Shown: positions 25,521-34,591 of the stretch, piece by piece
Numbering within the stretch: the stretch's first letter is position 1
How the letters are laid out: each line of letters starts with the position of its first letter
Program-made: the position numbers and the translations under genes
Notes under the pieces: generated by a model
What the model saw: the letters and a program-made list of their open reading frames with translations, nothing else
Databases searched by the model: none
What the model was told of the DNA's origin: nothing
DNA from: Sporocytophaga myxococcoides
GTDB lineage: Bacteria; Bacteroidota; Bacteroidia; Cytophagales; Cytophagaceae
Length of the DNA: 64,000 bases
Direction of reading: 5' to 3'
NCBI RefSeq assembly: GCF_000775915.1
Contig: NZ_BBLT01000003.1
Location: 434,001 to 498,000 of the forward strand

Positions 25521-27170
25521 ATGTATCTGCGTTATCTTCCCTATTACCTTATAATTGCTCTGGCCGGGGCTGTTTTATTTTTACCGTTTCTGGGGAGTGT
25601 GCATCTATTTGATTGGGATGAAATAAACTTTGCAGAGTCTTCAAGGGAAATGATTCTTAGCGGGGATTATTTCCGGGTTCAAATCAACTACCAGCCTTTC
25701 TGGGAGAAGCCTCCACTATTCTTCTGGTTGCAAGCAGCAAGCATGCATTTGTTTGGATTTAATGAATTCGCAGCGCGTTTCCCGAATGCCATAATTGGTA
25801 TTATTACTCTTCTTGCTATCTTTAAAATAGGAACAAAAGAGTTTGATTTAAAATTTGGGTTGTTCTGGGTAATGTTTTATGCCGGATCCTTTTTGCCCCA
25901 TTTTTATTTTAAATCCGGAATTATTGACCCACTATTTAACCTTTGTATATTTCTGGGAATTTACTTTCTGAGTTTAGTAGCTTCAGAGGATTATCAGAAA
26001 GGAGGAAAAAGAAGAGTTGAAATTTTGTTAGCCGGAATTTTTATCGGCCTGGGCGTATTGACTAAAGGCCCCGTTGCAATGCTGATAGCTATACTTGTTT
26101 CTTTATCCTTTATGGCAGTTAGAAGAAAGCCGGGTGTTTTCAAGTTTACAGAAATTGCGATGTTTTTCTTTACTGCAGGCCTGGTTGCTTTTCTATGGTT
26201 TGGCTTAGAAATTATTAAAAACGGTTTTTGGTTTATTGAAGAGTTTATAGACTATCAGATTCGTTTATTCAAAACCCAGGATGCAGGCCACGGGGGGCCG
26301 TTTTACTATCATTTTGTAGTATTGTTACTAGGCTGTTTTCCAGCTTCCTTGTTTGTCTATAAATCATTTGGTAAAGTATATACTGACACGTACAGACAGA
26401 AGGATTTGAAGTTATGGATAACCATTTCTCTTTTAGTTGTACTTATTTTGTTTTCCATAGTAAAAACTAAAATAGTGCACTATTCTTCTTTCTGTTATTT
26501 CCCGATTACTTTCTTAGCTGCTTATGCCCTATATAAAATAGATACCAGAAAGTTGCGCTTAAAAAAGTATTTTAATATAAGTTTTGGTGTTATTGGCATT
26601 ACTGTAAGCCTCGCTTTAATCCTTCTTCCTTTGTTCTATAAGTTTAAGGATAAATTACCTCTGGATAAATTATTTCCAGACCGTTTTGCGAGAGCGAACA
26701 TGGATGCTGTAGTTCATTGGTCCGGCTTTGAATCTCTTGCAGGGGCCTTTTACCTGATTGCTGTTATCGTTGCTCTTGTGCTTTTATCAAAGGACCAGGT
26801 TACCCGTGCAGCAATTCTAATCTGTTGTTCAACAATGATAGTTATAGAGCTGTCAATGGCATTGGTAGTTCCCAAAGTTGAAAAATATTCACAGGCAGCT
26901 GCCATTGAATTTTTTGAAAGCTTGCAAGGAAAGGATGTATATGTTGAAGTAGTCGGGTATAAGAGTTATGCTCAATATTTCTATTCTCAAAGAAAACCTG
27001 GATATAATAATGGAAATCCCGTTGATTTAAATGTTTTGTTAACAGGAAAGTTAGACAAGCCAGCCTATTTTATAACCAAAGTAGGACGTGAAGGAGACCT
27101 GGAAAAAGCTCCGGGAGTTGAAAAAATAGGAGGGAAAAACGGCTTTTTATTCTATCGCCGTTTACCCTGA
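25521..27170 (+). CDS. ArnT/PMT-like lipid-linked glycosyltransferase
   Basis: Polytopic GT-C glycosyltransferase of 549 residues. The first periplasmic loop holds DWDEINFAESSREM, where the Asp-Glu pair is the typical catalytic acidic site, followed by YFRVQINYQPFWEKPPLFFWLQA, the ArnT hallmark. About eleven membrane helices follow, then a small periplasmic C-terminal domain. Such enzymes transfer a sugar from a polyprenyl-phosphate carrier to lipid A or another acceptor. The convergent GT2 gene next door may make the carrier-linked sugar, and the PAP2 gene upstream may recycle carriers or dephosphorylate the acceptor. Confidence 0.86.
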   Translation: MYLRYLPYYLIIALAGAVLFLPFLGSVHLFDWDEINFAESSREMILSGDYFRVQINYQPFWEKPPLFFWLQAASMHLFGFNEFAARFPNAIIGIITLLAIFKIGTKEFDLKFGLFWVMFYAGSFLPHFYFKSGIIDPLFNLCIFLGIYFLSLVASEDYQKGGKRRVEILLAGIFIGLGVLTKGPVAMLIAILVSLSFMAVRRKPGVFKFTEIAMFFFTAGLVAFLWFGLEIIKNGFWFIEEFIDYQIRLFKTQDAGHGGPFYYHFVVLLLGCFPASLFVYKSFGKVYTDTYRQKDLKLWITISLLVVLILFSIVKTKIVHYSSFCYFPITFLAAYALYKIDTRKLRLKKYFNISFGVIGITVSLALILLPLFYKFKDKLPLDKLFPDRFARANMDAVVHWSGFESLAGAFYLIAVIVALVLLSKDQVTRAAILICCSTMIVIELSMALVVPKVEKYSQAAAIEFFESLQGKDVYVEVVGYKSYAQYFYSQRKPGYNNGNPVDLNVLLTGKLDKPAYFITKVGREGDLEKAPGVEKIGGKNGFLFYRRLP

Positions 27171-27177
27171 TAATGAT

Positions 27178-27921
27178 TTATTTTGAATAAATGGGAGATT
27201 TGATAATTCCCAGCTTGTGGAAGAAGTGAGTCAGAGAAACTTTCAATACTCCTAAGCCATATATAGAACTTCTTTTAAAGTTGATTGAAGAAGCTTCTTT
27301 AAAATATTTAGTTGGACAAGTAACTTCTGCAATTTCAAAACCTGCCATAAAAATCTGAGAAAGCATTTGATTGTCAAAAACAAAATCATCAGAGTTTTTA
27401 TGGTAGGCTATTGCTTCCAGTGCGGTTTTCGAAAAAGCTCTGTAACCAGTATGGTACTCACTTAATTTCTGATTGATCAGAATATTCTGTGACAAGGTAA
27501 GGAATCTGTTGGCAATATATTTATACATTGGCATTCCTCCTTTAAGAGCACCTTTACCGAGAATTCTGCTTCCCAGGACTACCTGATACAAATCATTTCC
27601 GATTATGCTGGTCATGGCATGAATCAGTTTAGGCGTGTATTGATAATCAGGATGTAGCATTATAACAATATCAGCACCTAGTTTCAGGGCAGTATCGTAA
27701 CAGGTTTTTTGATTTCCACCATAACCCTTATTCTGAGTATGAACAACCACATGTTTTATCCCTATTTCCCTAGCCACTTTTGCAGTCTGGTCTTTACTTG
27801 CATCATCTACAAGAATTACTTCATCGACAATATCAAAGGGAATCTCGTCAAATGTTTTCTTTAATGTAAGTTCCGCATTATATGCCGGCAGCACTACCAC
27901 GACTTTTTTGTTGTTGTACAT
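27178..27921 (-). CDS. Family 2 glycosyltransferase (polyprenyl-phosphate type)
   Basis: GT2 enzyme of 247 residues. GT-A features are VVVVLPAYNAELTLKKTF at the start, EVILVDDASKDQT, then ADIVIMLHPDYQY, where the usual DxD-type site appears as HPDYQ, a variant of one subfamily. HTGYRAFSK lies in the acceptor half. There is no membrane extension. Similar proteins transfer sugars to undecaprenyl or dolichyl phosphate. It is convergent with the ArnT-like gene, the stops being 7 bases apart, and the pair probably supports a common lipid-linked sugar pathway. Confidence 0.84.
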   Translation of the reverse strand: MYNNKKVVVVLPAYNAELTLKKTFDEIPFDIVDEVILVDDASKDQTAKVAREIGIKHVVVHTQNKGYGGNQKTCYDTALKLGADIVIMLHPDYQYTPKLIHAMTSIIGNDLYQVVLGSRILGKGALKGGMPMYKYIANRFLTLSQNILINQKLSEYHTGYRAFSKTALEAIAYHKNSDDFVFDNQMLSQIFMAGFEIAEVTCPTKYFKEASSINFKRSSIYGLGVLKVSLTHFFHKLGIIKSPIYSK

Positions 27922-28037
27922 AAAATATTGAGAGAATTCAGGTTCAAATTTCCTTGCAAATTAAGATATTTAGACCTGTTTATGAAACAGCAAGGGAAAA
28001 TTTGTCCGTATGAGGATTTTTAAATGTTAATTTAGCC

Positions 28038-29249
28038 ATGAAAACGATAAACATAGGAATTCTAAGAGAAGGCAGAATTCCAACAGACAGGAGAGTTCCT
28101 TTGTTACCGGAACAATGTAAGGCAATAAGCGAAAAATATCCTTTTGTTAAATTTTTTATTCAGCCTAGTCCTGAACGTTGTGTTAAAGATTCTGAGTATG
28201 AGTCGCTTGGTTTTCCTTTGCAGGAAGATTTATCTTGTTGTCATATTCTTTTTGGAGTGAAAGAAGTACCTATTCCACTTTTGCTTCATGATAAAACCTA
28301 TTTCTTTTTTTCTCATACTATTAAGAAACAACCTCACAATAAGAAATTATTGCAGACGATCCTTGAAAAGAGAATCAGGCTTATTGACTATGAGGTTTTG
28401 ACAGATAAAAATAGTAACAGAATTATCGCTTTTGGCAGATATGCCGGGATTGTTGGTACTTATAATGCTTTTTATACATATGGTCAAAGATTTGGTCTGT
28501 ATGATTTGAAAAGGGCTTATGCTTGTTTTGATTATTCGGAATTAAAACAAGAACTAAAAAAAGTGACCTTACCTCCAATTAAAATTGCTTTAACAGGCGG
28601 TGGAAGAGTAAGTAATGGGGCGATTGAAATATTAAAGGAGCTTAAAATTGCCAAAGTTTCAGCTTCTGATTTCCTGGCCCAAAATTTCTCTTATCCGGTT
28701 TATTGTCAACTCAGATCTGCAGATTATCATAAAAAAAGAAATGGAGAGGCATGGTCCGGGGAGGAGTTTTATAGCCATCCTGAAAGATTTTATTCAACTT
28801 TTTATAAATATGAAAAAGTTACGGATCTTCTTATTGCCGGTGCATATTGGAATCCTAAGGCTCCAGCACTTTTTACCAAAGAAGATATGCTGAGAGACGA
28901 TTTTAGGATAAAGATCATTGCAGATATTACCTGTGATATAGACGGTTCTATACCATGTACTAAACGCCCTTCAACGATAAATGATCCCGTATATGACTAC
29001 AATCCATTTACAGGGGAGTTGGAATTGGCCTTTTCAAATCATGATAATATAACTGTGATGGCAATTGATAATCTTCCAGGGGAACTTGCGAGAGATGCAA
29101 GTAAAGACTTTGGAAGACAACTGATTGAAAATGTACTCCCGAACCTTCTTGGTGATGATAAGGATCGAACAATTGAGAAAGCAACTATAACAAAGGGAGG
29201 AAAGCTTACAGAAAAGTTCGCGTATCTGGAGGACTTTGTAAGAGGTTAA
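28038..29249 (+). CDS. Saccharopine/alanine dehydrogenase-like NAD(P)-dependent oxidoreductase
   Basis: Enzyme of 403 residues. The N-terminus GILREGRIPTDRRVPLLPEQ matches the alanine dehydrogenase/PNT N-terminal domain. A Rossmann segment IALTGGGRVSNGAIEIL lies near residue 181, and the C-terminal half contains IKIIADITCDIDGSIPCTKRPS, the hallmark of lysine-forming saccharopine dehydrogenases (LYS1 type). The family joins or splits lysine and 2-oxoglutarate with NAD. Its position just before the 2-oxoglutarate dehydrogenase genes is suggestive, but the exact substrate is unknown. It is a separate unit, 117 bases from the divergent GT2 gene. Confidence 0.82.
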   Translation: MKTINIGILREGRIPTDRRVPLLPEQCKAISEKYPFVKFFIQPSPERCVKDSEYESLGFPLQEDLSCCHILFGVKEVPIPLLLHDKTYFFFSHTIKKQPHNKKLLQTILEKRIRLIDYEVLTDKNSNRIIAFGRYAGIVGTYNAFYTYGQRFGLYDLKRAYACFDYSELKQELKKVTLPPIKIALTGGGRVSNGAIEILKELKIAKVSASDFLAQNFSYPVYCQLRSADYHKKRNGEAWSGEEFYSHPERFYSTFYKYEKVTDLLIAGAYWNPKAPALFTKEDMLRDDFRIKIIADITCDIDGSIPCTKRPSTINDPVYDYNPFTGELELAFSNHDNITVMAIDNLPGELARDASKDFGRQLIENVLPNLLGDDKDRTIEKATITKGGKLTEKFAYLEDFVRG

Positions 29250-29272
29250 TTAATTGAATTATAGAGATATTT

Positions 29273-29288
29273 GAACATGCGAATGTTC
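29273..29288. repeat. Inverted repeat upstream of sucA
   Basis: GAACAT (29273-29278) and ATGTTC (29283-29288) form a 6-bp inverted repeat around GCGA, 55 bases before the sucA start. A near -7 match, CATATTTG, lies at 29315-29322. It could be an operator, but the half-site is short and no regulator is assigned. Confidence 0.35.
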
Positions 29289-29342
29289 GATTATGTGGAT
29301 TAGAATAAAAATTGCATATTTGCTTTAATAATTATAATTTAA

Positions 29343-32093
29343 ATGGAAAAATATTCATATATCAGTAATGCTCACACAGATTACCTGGATGAACTTTACA
29401 AAAGCTACAAAGAAAATCCTGAGTCAGTAGATTACAGCTGGCAAAAATTTTTCGAAGGTTTTGATTTTTCAACTCAGAAGTTCGGAGAAAATGGTGGCAA
29501 AACTAATGGTCATGCCGCAAAGGGCGCAACAGTTTCTTCAGATGCAGTTCTAAAGGAAATTAAAGTCAGTCAGTTAATCCATTCCTATAGAAGCAGAGCC
29601 CATTTAAAATCTAAAACCAACCCTGTAAGAGAAAGAAAAGACAGAAAAGCTTTACTCGATCTCAGGGATTTTGGTCTTTCAGATGCTGATCTTGATACTC
29701 CTTTTCAGGCAGGTGAGCAATTGGGGATTCCAGGAGCTTCTTTGCGCAAAATTATTGAGACTTTAAAATATATATATGAAGGCCCGATAGGCTTCGAATA
29801 TTCTTATATTAGAGAGCCTGAAATTTTAGAGTGGATTAAAGATAAAGTAGAGAAGGAATCTCTCAATTATAGGTTAACTGCTGAGGAAAAGAAAAGGATT
29901 CTTTATAAACTGAATGAAGCCGTTGTTTTTGAAAACTTCCTTCACACGAAATACATTGGTCAGAAAAGATTCTCTCTGGAAGGTGGTGAAACTACAATTC
30001 CAGCTCTTGATGTTTTAATCAATATAGGAGCTGAACATGGTGTAGAAGAAGTTGTGATTGGTATGGCACATAGGGGAAGACTAAACGTTCTTGCCAATAT
30101 CATGAATAAAACCTATGAGCATATCTTCAATGAGTTTGAGGGTACAGCAGTTCCAGACCTTACGATGGGTGATGGCGATGTGAAGTATCACATGGGATAT
30201 TCAAGTGAGGTTACTACTGTTAATAACAAGAAAGTTTATCTGAAGCTTGCTCCCAACCCTTCTCACCTTGAGGCTGTAGATCCTGTAGTTCTGGGTTATG
30301 TAAGAGCAAAAGCAGACAGAATCTATAAATACGATTACAAAAAAATCCTTCCGGTATTGATTCACGGTGATGCTGCTGTTGCGGGTCAGGGAATTGTTTA
30401 TGAAATCGCTCAGATGTCTAAGCTTCCGGGGTATAATGTAGGTGGAACAATCCACTTTGTGATCAATAATCAGGTTGGTTTTACTACAGACTTTGATGAT
30501 GCGCGTTCCAGTATCTATTGTACAGATGTCGCAAAAATCATAGATGCTCCGGTACTTCACGTTAATGGTGATGATCCTGAAGCCGTGGTCTTCTGTATGA
30601 AGGTAGCAGCAGAATACAGACAAAAATTCCAGAGAGACATTTTCATTGATATGGTGTGCTACAGAAGACACGGTCACAATGAAAGTGATGAGCCTAAATT
30701 TACACAGCCATCTCTGTACAATATTATTGCAAGACATCCGAATCCAAGAGAAGTATACAACAAAAAACTTATTGATAAGGGTGATGTTGATGCTCAACTT
30801 GCGAAAAATATGGATAAGGAGTTTAGAGAGATGCTTCAGGATCGTTTGAATCAGGTGAAGCAAAAAGCTCTTCCATATACTTTCCAGAAAATGGAGAAAG
30901 AGTGGCAAGAGCTAAGACGCTCTACTCCTGCTGATTTTGAACAATCACCGGAAACATTTATTTCACAGGAAACTGTCGATAAAGTTGGTAATGCTCTTTC
31001 AACTATTCCGGATGGTTTCAAGCCTTTGAAGCAAATTGAAAAACTTCTTAAGGAAAGGAAAGAGCAGTTCTTTGAAACTAAAGTATTGAACTGGGCTAGT
31101 GCTGAATTACTTGCTTATGGTTCGCTTCTTCTTGACAGAAAGATTGTAAGAATAAGCGGACAGGATGTTCAGAGAGGTACTTTCTCTCACAGGCATGCTG
31201 TTCTGAAAGATGCTGAAACAAATGAGCCATACTTTACTCTTAATAACATTGCAGATAACCAGAAAAGCTTTAGAATTTACAACTCACTACTTTCTGAAAA
31301 CGCTGTTCTTGGTTTTGAGTATGGCTATGCAATGGCCAATCCTAATGCGCTAGTGATCTGGGAAGCACAATTTGGTGATTTTGCCAATGGAGCGCAGGTA
31401 ATGATTGATCAGTTTATTTCAAGTTCCGAGACCAAGTGGCAAAGGCAGAATGGAGTTGTAATGCTGTTGCCACATGGCTATGAAGGACAAGGCCCCGAAC
31501 ACTCAAGTGCAAGACTGGAAAGATTTATAGAACTAGGTGCTGATTATAACATTATTGTTGCAAACATAACTGAGCCTTCAAACTTCTTCCATGCTTTGAG
31601 AAGACAAGTGACCTGGCCGTTCAGAAAGCCTTTGATCGTTATGTCTCCTAAATCGCTGTTAAGAAACCCTGCAGTAATTTCTCCGATGAGTGAATTCACA
31701 AGTGGAAAGTTCAGAGAGATAATTGACGACAAAGAGGCAGATCCTAAAAAAGTGAAAAAACTTTTATTGTGCACTGGAAAGGTTTATTACGATCTACTTG
31801 AAGAGAAGGTAAACAATAAGAGAAGCGATGTTGCTATCGTAAGACTTGAGCAATTATATCCACTTGCTCAGGATCAGTTGAATACTGTTCTTAATAAGTA
31901 CAAAGGTGCCAAAGTCCTTTGGGTTCAGGAAGAACCGGTAAACATGGGAGCATGGGAGTATATATTGAGAAATCTGTATAAGAAAGCCGATATAGATGTA
32001 GTTGCCAGAGATGAGGCTGCTTCTCCTGCGGTGGGGTACCTGAAAGCTCATAATGAATCACAAAAAGACCTTGTACAACAAGCTTTTGCATAA
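29343..32093 (+). CDS. sucA: 2-oxoglutarate dehydrogenase E1 component
   Basis: Thiamine-diphosphate enzyme of 916 residues, the usual SucA length. The N-terminal E2-contact segment is YISNAHTDYLDELYKSYKEN, with SVDYSWQKFFEGF. Catalytic features are GMAHRGRLNVLANI, LKLAPNPSHLEAVDPVV, the thiamine/metal loop GDAAVAGQG, and C-terminal PHGYEGQGPEHSSARLERF. It decarboxylates 2-oxoglutarate and succinylates the lipoyl arm of E2 in the TCA cycle. It is followed 40 bases later by sucB. A large antisense open frame inside it is a composition shadow. Confidence 0.96.
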   Translation: MEKYSYISNAHTDYLDELYKSYKENPESVDYSWQKFFEGFDFSTQKFGENGGKTNGHAAKGATVSSDAVLKEIKVSQLIHSYRSRAHLKSKTNPVRERKDRKALLDLRDFGLSDADLDTPFQAGEQLGIPGASLRKIIETLKYIYEGPIGFEYSYIREPEILEWIKDKVEKESLNYRLTAEEKKRILYKLNEAVVFENFLHTKYIGQKRFSLEGGETTIPALDVLINIGAEHGVEEVVIGMAHRGRLNVLANIMNKTYEHIFNEFEGTAVPDLTMGDGDVKYHMGYSSEVTTVNNKKVYLKLAPNPSHLEAVDPVVLGYVRAKADRIYKYDYKKILPVLIHGDAAVAGQGIVYEIAQMSKLPGYNVGGTIHFVINNQVGFTTDFDDARSSIYCTDVAKIIDAPVLHVNGDDPEAVVFCMKVAAEYRQKFQRDIFIDMVCYRRHGHNESDEPKFTQPSLYNIIARHPNPREVYNKKLIDKGDVDAQLAKNMDKEFREMLQDRLNQVKQKALPYTFQKMEKEWQELRRSTPADFEQSPETFISQETVDKVGNALSTIPDGFKPLKQIEKLLKERKEQFFETKVLNWASAELLAYGSLLLDRKIVRISGQDVQRGTFSHRHAVLKDAETNEPYFTLNNIADNQKSFRIYNSLLSENAVLGFEYGYAMANPNALVIWEAQFGDFANGAQVMIDQFISSSETKWQRQNGVVMLLPHGYEGQGPEHSSARLERFIELGADYNIIVANITEPSNFFHALRRQVTWPFRKPLIVMSPKSLLRNPAVISPMSEFTSGKFREIIDDKEADPKKVKKLLLCTGKVYYDLLEEKVNNKRSDVAIVRLEQLYPLAQDQLNTVLNKYKGAKVLWVQEEPVNMGAWEYILRNLYKKADIDVVARDEAASPAVGYLKAHNESQKDLVQQAFA

Positions 32094-32133
32094 TAATTGA
32101 ATTAATAACCTTTTTCACTAAATAATAAAGAGA

Positions 32134-33612
32134 ATGGCTTTAGAAATAAAAGTCCCGGTAGTCGGGGAATCTATATCAGAAGTAACGGTTGCAAGATGGA
32201 ATAAGAAAGACGGGGACTTTGTTAATGCAGATGAGCTTCTTTGTGAACTTGAGTCGGACAAAGCGACCTTTGAATTAAATGCTGAAACGGCAGGTATCCT
32301 TCGTATCAAAGCGAAAGAAGGCGAAACTGTCGTAATTGGCGGACTTCTTTGCGAAATTGAGCCAAGTGGCAAGAGTGAAGCTAAGCCTAAAGAAGCCGCA
32401 AAAGAAGAAGTTCCTGCTCAAACTTCAGGAAGTTCTGTCATAGAAATGAAGGTTCCAACTGTTGGAGAATCGATCTCAGAAGTAACACTTGCCCGATGGT
32501 TTAAAAAGAATGGAGAAGCAGTTGCTGCTGAAGAAGTTCTTTGCGAATTGGAATCTGATAAAGCAACTTTTGAGCTTACAGCTGAAGCTTCCGGTGCATT
32601 AGAAATTATTGCTCAGGAGGGAGCTGTTCTTCCGATTGGAGCTGCGATTTGTAAAATATCAGGTGTCAAGGCGGGAGCAAAAACTGCAGCTGCTCCTGTT
32701 ACAGGAGATACTGACTACGCTAAAGGGCATACCTCACCTGCTGCAGGTAAGATACTTGCAGAAAAAGGTATTTCTCCTACTGCAGTAGCAGGTACAGGCA
32801 AGGATGGAAGAATTACTAAAGAAGATGCCTTGAATGCTGAAGCAGTGAAAAAGGAAAGTGCTCCGGTTGCGAAACCTGCAGAAACTTCTAAACCTTCGGT
32901 TCAAAGCGGCGCAAGAAGCCAGAGAAGAGAAAAAATGACAAGTCTGAGAAAGACTGTGTCAAGAAGATTGGTAGCTGTGAAAAACGAAACAGCGATGCTA
33001 ACTACTTTTAATGAGGTAGATATGAAGCCAATCATGGATCTAAGAGCCAAGTATAAGGATCAGTTCAAAGATAAGTATCAGGTAGGTTTGGGCTTTATGT
33101 CCTTCTTTACTAAGGCATGCTGTCTGGCTCTTCGTGAGTTCCCTGCGGTAAATGCTTACATTGAGGGGGAGGAAATCGTTTATAACGACTTCTGTGATGT
33201 GTCAATTGCAGTTTCAGCACCTAAAGGACTTGTAGTTCCTGTAATCCGTAATGCGGAGTCAATGTCTTTTGATCAGATAGAAAAAGAAGTTGTAAGACTT
33301 GCTGGACGTGCGAGAGACAATAAGCTTACTATTGATGAAATGACAGGAGGTACTTTCACTATCACAAATGGTGGAATTTTCGGTTCTATGCTTTCTACTC
33401 CAATTATCAATGCTCCTCAGTCTGCCATACTTGGAATGCACAATATTGTTGAAAGACCTGTTGCTGTTGGCGGACAAGTGGTGATTCGTCCGATTATGTA
33501 TGTAGCGCTTTCATATGACCACAGAATCATCGATGGAAGAGAGTCTGTTGGTTTCCTTGTGAGAGTAAAACAACTTCTTGAAGATCCTTCAAGATTATTA
33601 TTAGGTATATAA
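32134..33612 (+). CDS. sucB: Dihydrolipoamide succinyltransferase E2 component with two lipoyl domains
   Basis: E2 core protein of 492 residues. Two lipoyl domains are present, with the modified Lys in [11 protein letters not shown] at residue 43 and again at residue 143, exactly 100 residues apart. An E3/E1-binding domain (about 200-235, [13 protein letters not shown]) and the acyltransferase core with [12 protein letters not shown] follow, joined by Ala/Pro/Lys-rich linkers. E. coli SucB has one lipoyl domain, so this form is duplicated. It transfers succinyl to CoA. It lies between sucA and a secreted protein gene 5 bases downstream. Confidence 0.95.
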   Translation: MALEIKVPVVGESISEVTVARWNKKDGDFVNADELLCELESDKATFELNAETAGILRIKAKEGETVVIGGLLCEIEPSGKSEAKPKEAAKEEVPAQTSGSSVIEMKVPTVGESISEVTLARWFKKNGEAVAAEEVLCELESDKATFELTAEASGALEIIAQEGAVLPIGAAICKISGVKAGAKTAAAPVTGDTDYAKGHTSPAAGKILAEKGISPTAVAGTGKDGRITKEDALNAEAVKKESAPVAKPAETSKPSVQSGARSQRREKMTSLRKTVSRRLVAVKNETAMLTTFNEVDMKPIMDLRAKYKDQFKDKYQVGLGFMSFFTKACCLALREFPAVNAYIEGEEIVYNDFCDVSIAVSAPKGLVVPVIRNAESMSFDQIEKEVVRLAGRARDNKLTIDEMTGGTFTITNGGIFGSMLSTPIINAPQSAILGMHNIVERPVAVGGQVVIRPIMYVALSYDHRIIDGRESVGFLVRVKQLLEDPSRLLLGI

Positions 33613-33617
33613 GAAAT

Positions 33618-34553
33618 ATGTATTTCAGACTGCTATTAGTTTTTCTTTCTCTGATTTTCGCATCATCACAAGGCCGTGCTCAGATTTTTGACATAAAGGC
33701 GAGTGATGCCAGGAAAATTAAGGAAAGAAAACTAATTGTAGTACTTGCAGATACAACCCAAGCCTGGGGCAAAAGAAATAATGATTTGTTGAAGTCGATT
33801 GTCCCTGAATATTGGGATTCCATTTCAATAGAATTCATGGACCTTTCACAAGTGAGGAAATTGTATGCTGCAAAAAATACAGAATATTTTACCCTCGAAT
33901 TTTCTTCTCTCAGGTCTCAGAAAAATCCTCTTCTTGGAAAACTTAGCCCTGAGGTAGACCCAAGATCTGTATTATGGAATGCTAAAGAGCATGGGTATTT
34001 TGAACTGGCTTTGTCAGAAAATTTTGAGAGGCCGTTTTATAAATTCCGGACAGCAGTATCTGCACCTATTGAAGGGGACTTTATTGTCGCCATTCAGCAG
34101 ATTAGCAAGTTGATTGCTTATAAAAAGCTGGAGCCAAGTTTTTCTGATAAGGAGTATTTCAAATCTATTGCAGCAAAAGCTCAGACTCTGAAGGATCGTA
34201 CACTGAATATAGATACGCTTCAACTGAAACGTGTTTTCAAAACATTCGAATATGTTTCTGAAGAGTATACTCAGAAGTATAAATTGACAGATTTTGCGGA
34301 GATTACAGAAAAGATAAAAGTATCTGATAGTACAGCTGCATATACAGCTGTTATACCTTATACAGATGTTCTGGGAAGAGGAAAGAGCTTTGAAGGTACA
34401 GCAGGTGGAGGAATGGAAGCTTTTGAAGGGAATATTTATTACCTGCACGTTGTTATAGATGCCAGGGATGGCGAGATTATAAGTTTTGCAAAGGACGAAA
34501 ATGCCAATATTGAGCGAAGAAGCCTGAGGCAGTTTGTCAGATATTTCGAATAA
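33618..34553 (+). CDS. Exported protein of unknown function between sucB and lpd
   Basis: Product of 311 residues with a signal peptide (MYFRLLLVFLSLIFASSQGRAQ). The mature part is mixed alpha/beta with many Lys and Glu; segments such as ERKLIVVLADTTQAWGKRN and HVVIDARDGEIISFAKDEN give no family I recognise. It starts 5 bases after sucB and ends 38 bases before lpd, so it is embedded in the 2-oxoglutarate dehydrogenase operon although its product leaves the cytoplasm. A general periplasmic role seems more likely than a part in the complex. Confidence 0.65.
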   Translation: MYFRLLLVFLSLIFASSQGRAQIFDIKASDARKIKERKLIVVLADTTQAWGKRNNDLLKSIVPEYWDSISIEFMDLSQVRKLYAAKNTEYFTLEFSSLRSQKNPLLGKLSPEVDPRSVLWNAKEHGYFELALSENFERPFYKFRTAVSAPIEGDFIVAIQQISKLIAYKKLEPSFSDKEYFKSIAAKAQTLKDRTLNIDTLQLKRVFKTFEYVSEEYTQKYKLTDFAEITEKIKVSDSTAAYTAVIPYTDVLGRGKSFEGTAGGGMEAFEGNIYYLHVVIDARDGEIISFAKDENANIERRSLRQFVRYFE

Positions 34554-34591
34554 AACATTTCACAATTTTAACTTTTTAAATTTCTGATCAT

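Noticed and set aside
30201-30908. 235-residue open frame on the minus strand inside sucA
   Set aside because: It lies wholly inside a strongly supported sucA gene, its product is Ile/Ser/Cys-rich with no recognisable domain, and it is explained by codon composition of the sense gene.
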